From positions 1 to 9,991 of the forward strand of contig CANQZP010000048.1 in NCBI GenBank assembly GCA_947628395.1: 9,991 bases of DNA, given 5' to 3'. This DNA comes from an uncultured Clostridia bacterium. GTDB taxonomy: Bacteria; Bacillota; Clostridia; TANB77; CAG-508. The position numbers were made by a program, and so were the translations under genes. Shown here piece by piece: positions 7,759 to 9,991 of the stretch. The notes beneath the pieces were generated by a model. It was given only the letters and a program-made list of their open reading frames with translations. It made no database searches and had not been told where the DNA came from. Position 1 is the first letter of the stretch, and the number at the start of each line of letters is the position of its first letter.

Positions 7759-7782
7759 TTTAAGAGATTATCCTCTCTTAAA
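7759..7782 (-). promoter_or_regulatory. hairpin in the murE leader
   Basis: A perfect 9 bp stem, TTTAAGAGA (7759-7767) with TCTCTTAAA (7774-7782), closes a six-base loop. It ends 17 bases before the murE ribosome site. Neither strand has a T-run after it, so it is not a standard terminator. It may stabilise or regulate the murE message. Confidence 0.4.
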
Positions 7783-7821
7783 TTATTCCTATTTAATATA
7801 TTAATATTAAACATTTTTTTC

Positions 7822-7850
7822 ATTATATACTTAATTTCTTTTTTTGTACA
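7822..7850 (-). promoter_or_regulatory. candidate promoter of the murE-mraY-SEDS-murG cluster
   Basis: On the minus strand TGTACA (7845-7850, 4/6 match to consensus) and a perfect TATAAT (7822-7827) are spaced by 17 bp. The transcript would begin near 7815 and include the hairpin at 7759-7782. Because the upstream PBP gene is broken, a promoter here would explain how the cluster is still expressed. In AT-rich DNA such matches arise by chance, hence the modest confidence. Confidence 0.4.
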
Positions 7851-7884
7851 TAGTTATAATTAATTTTATTATCTTTTAAAAATA

Positions 7885-8217
7885 TTATTCAACATACAAA
7901 ATTACATTACTTCCTTCTGTAATTGAAATATCTTCATCCGGAATTTGCCTTGTAACTACGCTATTTTTAGTATATTCACCAGTCTCACAATTTATTTTTA
8001 CATTAATTCCTAAATCTTCTAAAATTTTTTCAGCTTCACCTAAAGTAATATTATTAACATCAGGCATTTTTATTTCTTTTTTCTCCTCCTCCACTTTATT
8101 TGCTTCTAAATAAGGAAGAATTTCAGAAAATATTTGGCCTGCAATTGGTGCTGCAACACCACCTCCTTGATTAATTTTTGCAACACAAAAACAATATGTT
8201 ATTTTTTGTCGTTTTTT
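7885..8217 (-). pseudogene. 3' remnant of a SpoVD/PBP2-type penicillin-binding protein with a PASTA domain
   Basis: The minus-strand frame ends at 7885 and reads back without a stop to 8217, where TAA closes it. Its upstream part contains GGGVAAPIAGQIFSEILPYL, the end of the transpeptidase domain of class B PBPs. An acidic linker follows, and then one PASTA domain of about 60 residues beginning KMPDVNNITLGEAEKILEDL and ending GSNVILYVE at the stop. Everything upstream is missing: the membrane anchor, dimerisation domain and SxxK, SxN and KTG motifs. The plus strand there encodes another gene. The residues before NQGGG look unlike the family, so the break is probably near 8165-8215. The only possible internal start, GTG at 8092-8094, has no ribosome site. 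Position just upstream of murE matches spoVD in clostridial clusters. A silent gene fragment is the likeliest reading. Confidence 0.75.
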
Positions 8218-8279
8218 TTAATAATTTGTCATTATTTTTTATTTTTTGCAAATAATAAAATTATATAAATTTTTTTAAT

Positions 8280-8284
8280 GGAGG
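8280..8284 (+). promoter_or_regulatory. ribosome binding site that decides the surface-protein start
   Basis: GGAGG lies five bases before the ATG at 8290. An earlier in-frame ATG (8278) overlaps this site and cannot use it. Upstream, 8218-8277 is almost purely A/T. TTGTCA (8226-8231) is a possible -35 box but no well-spaced -10 follows, so I do not call a promoter. Confidence 0.7.
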
Positions 8285-8289
8285 TTAAT

Positions 8290-9402
8290 ATGAAAAATAT
8301 ACAAAAAACTATATTATTTTTTACACTATTGCTAGTTACTTTCACAATTTATCCTATACTTTCTAATGCTACAATTACTACAGTAGGTAATGAAGATGAA
8401 TTAGTAAACACAATAAAATCTGCTCAAAATGGTGATATAATTAATTTGAATACAAATATTTATTTAAGTAAACCTATAGAAATGACTGATAAAACTATTA
8501 CTATAAATGGTAATGGATTTACTATTTCAAGAAATACAGAAACTTGGTCTGAATCTGGTGATAATGCAACACTAATTACTGCAGGTGCAGGTGCTACTCT
8601 TACTTTAACTAATATATCTCTAACTAATAGTCAAAAATATGGTGTTCAAGCTTATAATGGTGGACATGTTATTTTAGATGGTGTAACTATTTCAAATTGT
8701 GGGTATGGTGGTGTATTAGTTAATGCTGGTACTGTTGAAGTAAAAAATTTAAACTTAGGATACAATGGAGATGAATCTAACAACGGTATTGAAATTGCTA
8801 AAGGAAAAACAACATCTGGAGATTTTACTCCTACTTTAATAATGAATGGTACTTTAACAACTGACCAAACTGAAAATGTTGTCTATGTAGCTGAAAATGA
8901 TAAAGTAACTGGTTTTGAACTAGTAAATACTGATTCTTCAGTAAATAAAATTTATTTTAATGATAACAAAGTAGTAGTTACTGACCAAAATAATAATATT
9001 ATTTTTCAAAGTAATGAAGTTACAGGAATAAATGTAGAAGCTGAAAATTACGTTCCTAATGTAACTATAACTATAAATGTAATGGATAAGTTAGTTACAA
9101 TGCAAGTAATTAAAGGTTCTACTATTACTAGAGAAGATATCATATCTCATATTGATTTAACTGCTTTAGGTTTTAATAATTATTCTATAGAAGATATTTA
9201 TTCAGATGTGGAATATACAGCTAAATTTAATTTTGATAATCCGATTGATTATGATACTACAGTTTTTGTTAAACTTACAGAAAATTTAGTAAAAGACTCA
9301 ACTCCCAAAACAGGAAATAATAATACTTTAGAACTAGTATTTTTCGTAGGTATTGTAACTTTAATATCTACTATAATTTATTTTAAGAAGGAAGAAATTT
9401 AA
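8290..9402 (+). CDS. secreted beta-helix-like surface protein with TPKTG sorting signal
   Basis: The 370-residue precursor has a signal peptide (basic MKNIQK, hydrophobic core, likely cleavage after SNA at residue 27). Residues 35-200 carry short repeating strands rich in Asn, Gly, Thr and Ile (GDIINLNTNIYL, KTITINGNGFTIS, ATLTLTNISLTNS, GHVILDGVTISNCGYGGVLV), typical of right-handed parallel beta-helices. Residues 200-330 are less clear and may form Ig-like or threaded domains. The C-terminus has STPKTG (337-342), a hydrophobic segment (346-363) and KKEEI. This is the layout of a cell-wall sorting signal, with Thr in place of the usual Leu; the PKTG core resembles the (S/N/P)PxTG motifs recognised by clostridial sortase B. 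Adhesion or glycan binding is possible, but no catalytic residues are visible. It runs toward the peptidoglycan cluster's upstream end, opposite in strand to all other genes. Confidence 0.85.
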   Translation: MKNIQKTILFFTLLLVTFTIYPILSNATITTVGNEDELVNTIKSAQNGDIINLNTNIYLSKPIEMTDKTITINGNGFTISRNTETWSESGDNATLITAGAGATLTLTNISLTNSQKYGVQAYNGGHVILDGVTISNCGYGGVLVNAGTVEVKNLNLGYNGDESNNGIEIAKGKTTSGDFTPTLIMNGTLTTDQTENVVYVAENDKVTGFELVNTDSSVNKIYFNDNKVVVTDQNNNIIFQSNEVTGINVEAENYVPNVTITINVMDKLVTMQVIKGSTITREDIISHIDLTALGFNNYSIEDIYSDVEYTAKFNFDNPIDYDTTVFVKLTENLVKDSTPKTGNNNTLELVFFVGIVTLISTIIYFKKEEI

Positions 9403-9407
9403 GATTT

Positions 9408-9562
9408 AAAAAGAAGTAAAATAATTGATTTTTAAATAGCCGCGTAAGCGATCAAACGAGACCGTAGGTCGAGTGCGATTTGGAGCAAATTACAGATTTA
9501 AAATTTAATTTGGAATTTGCGACACCAAGGCTATGAAAAATCAATTATTATACTTGCTTTTT
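9408..9562 (+). repeat. MITE-like structured repeat, copy 2 (inverted relative to copy 1)
   Basis: The reverse complement matches copy 1 (2556-2705) almost base for base, including the ~30 bp terminal inverted repeats. The GNRA-type hairpin CGC-GTAA-GCG is at 9441-9450 on the plus strand. The variable hairpin here is GACC-GTA-GGTC (9460-9470), where copy 1 has GGC-TTTA-GCC. The sequence changed but the pairing is kept. It starts six bases after the surface-protein stop codon, so it would be transcribed in the 3' untranslated region of that gene. Confidence 0.82.
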
Positions 9563-9636
9563 CAAAGTATCTTTTTCTTAAGTTAAATAGACATTGCCTT
9601 GCGTCCGCCCTTTTTATTTATTTTATAATGCATTAC

Positions 9637-9671
9637 AAAAAATCACCTGCACATTATACAGGTGATTTTTT
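9637..9671. terminator. strong bidirectional terminator
   Basis: A perfect 13 bp stem pairs AAAAAATCACCTG (9637-9649) with CAGGTGATTTTTT (9659-9671) around a 9-base loop. Each strand ends in a run of six T. It is four bases past the hydrogenase stop codon on the minus strand and is also the first strong terminator downstream of the plus-strand surface-protein gene, so it separates the two convergent units. Confidence 0.9.
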
Positions 9672-9674
9672 AAA

Positions 9675-9991
9675 TTAATCATTTATATCATATTTAGGCT
9701 TAGCAGAATATTCTGTATGTAAATACTTATGAGCCTTATGACTTCCTGGCTTCTCCAAATACTCCTCATACAATTTTATCATTACAGGACTCTCATGAGA
9801 CTTTCTAACTTTACTCTTTTCATCAATAGAATACAAACTATCAGCCCTCAATTTTCTTACATCAACCTCACTTCTAACCTTAGAACTCTTAATTGGTTGA
9901 CCACCACCCATAACACATCCACCAGGACATGCCATTATTTCTACAAAATGATATGGTGACTTATTCTCTCTAATTTGATCCATAATTTTTC
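9675..9991 (-). CDS. [FeFe]-hydrogenase, C-terminal part (5' end beyond window)
   Basis: This frame codes for the last ~105 residues of an iron-only hydrogenase large subunit, which reduces protons or oxidises H2 in fermentative anaerobes. The motif FVEIMACPGGCVMGGGQPI contains the two last cysteine ligands of the H-cluster. It is followed by the conserved tail LYSIDE, RKSHESP, IKLYEEYL and GSHKAHKYLHTEY, the small-subunit-like domain that wraps the catalytic domain. The frame stays open past an internal Met (codon 9981-9983) to the window edge, so that Met is not the start and the gene is partial by truncation of the window. Whether it is a ferredoxin-dependent HydA, a bifurcating HydA/HndD or a sensory form depends on missing N-terminal domains. 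It ends at TAA next to the terminator at 9637-9671. Confidence 0.93.
   Translation of the reverse strand, partial: KIMDQIRENKSPYHFVEIMACPGGCVMGGGQPIKSSKVRSEVDVRKLRADSLYSIDEKSKVRKSHESPVMIKLYEEYLEKPGSHKAHKYLHTEYSAKPKYDIND

Noticed and set aside
8160..8169. AAGGAGGT on the minus strand inside the PBP remnant, looking like a strong ribosome site
   Set aside because: The bases encode the conserved Gln-Gly-Gly-Gly of the transpeptidase end, and the nearby GTG/TTG codons are out of frame with the remnant.
9729..9959. Plus-strand frame opposite the hydrogenase end
   Set aside because: It is antisense to the conserved H-cluster motif region of the hydrogenase, which is clearly the coding strand.

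Overview
The window is a low-GC chromosomal segment. AT-rich intergenic DNA, AGGAGG-type ribosome sites, a SpoVD-type PASTA penicillin-binding protein remnant, meso-DAP-type peptidoglycan genes and an [FeFe]-hydrogenase together suggest an anaerobic member of the Clostridia, probably an uncultured gut lineage. That assignment is inference. Nearly everything is transcribed leftwards (minus strand); the one rightward gene encodes a surface protein.

Layout, left to right. Positions 1-111 look like the promoter and leader of an rRNA operon whose body lies off the left edge. Next are an intrinsic terminator (287-315) and topA (364-2457), which has its own promoter. The gene-free stretch 2458-2946 holds a ~150 bp repeat with terminal inverted repeats (copy 1), a second, unrelated, highly folded palindromic element (2763-2879) and a hairpin touching the end of murG. 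A compact minus-strand peptidoglycan cluster follows, in transcription order murE, mraY, an FtsW/SpoVE SEDS gene and murG. murF and murD, which usually lie inside this cluster, are absent. Upstream of murE sits only the 3' end of a spoVD-like gene: the last part of the transpeptidase domain and one PASTA domain. Its missing 5' part is replaced by a convergent plus-strand gene for a secreted beta-helix-like protein with a TPKTG sorting signal. Copy 2 of the ~150 bp repeat follows in inverted orientation, then a strong bidirectional terminator, then the 3' end of an [FeFe]-hydrogenase gene that runs off the right edge.

Function. MurE adds meso-diaminopimelate to the UDP-MurNAc-dipeptide. MraY loads the finished pentapeptide precursor onto undecaprenyl phosphate to give lipid I, MurG adds GlcNAc to give lipid II, and the SEDS protein polymerises lipid II, normally with a class B PBP partner. 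Here that partner gene is broken in place, so a SpoVD/PBP2-type protein must be supplied from elsewhere. The points most worth a second look are the truncated PBP next to a surface-protein gene, the inverted pair of structured repeats bracketing the whole cell-wall block, and the 118 bp palindromic element.
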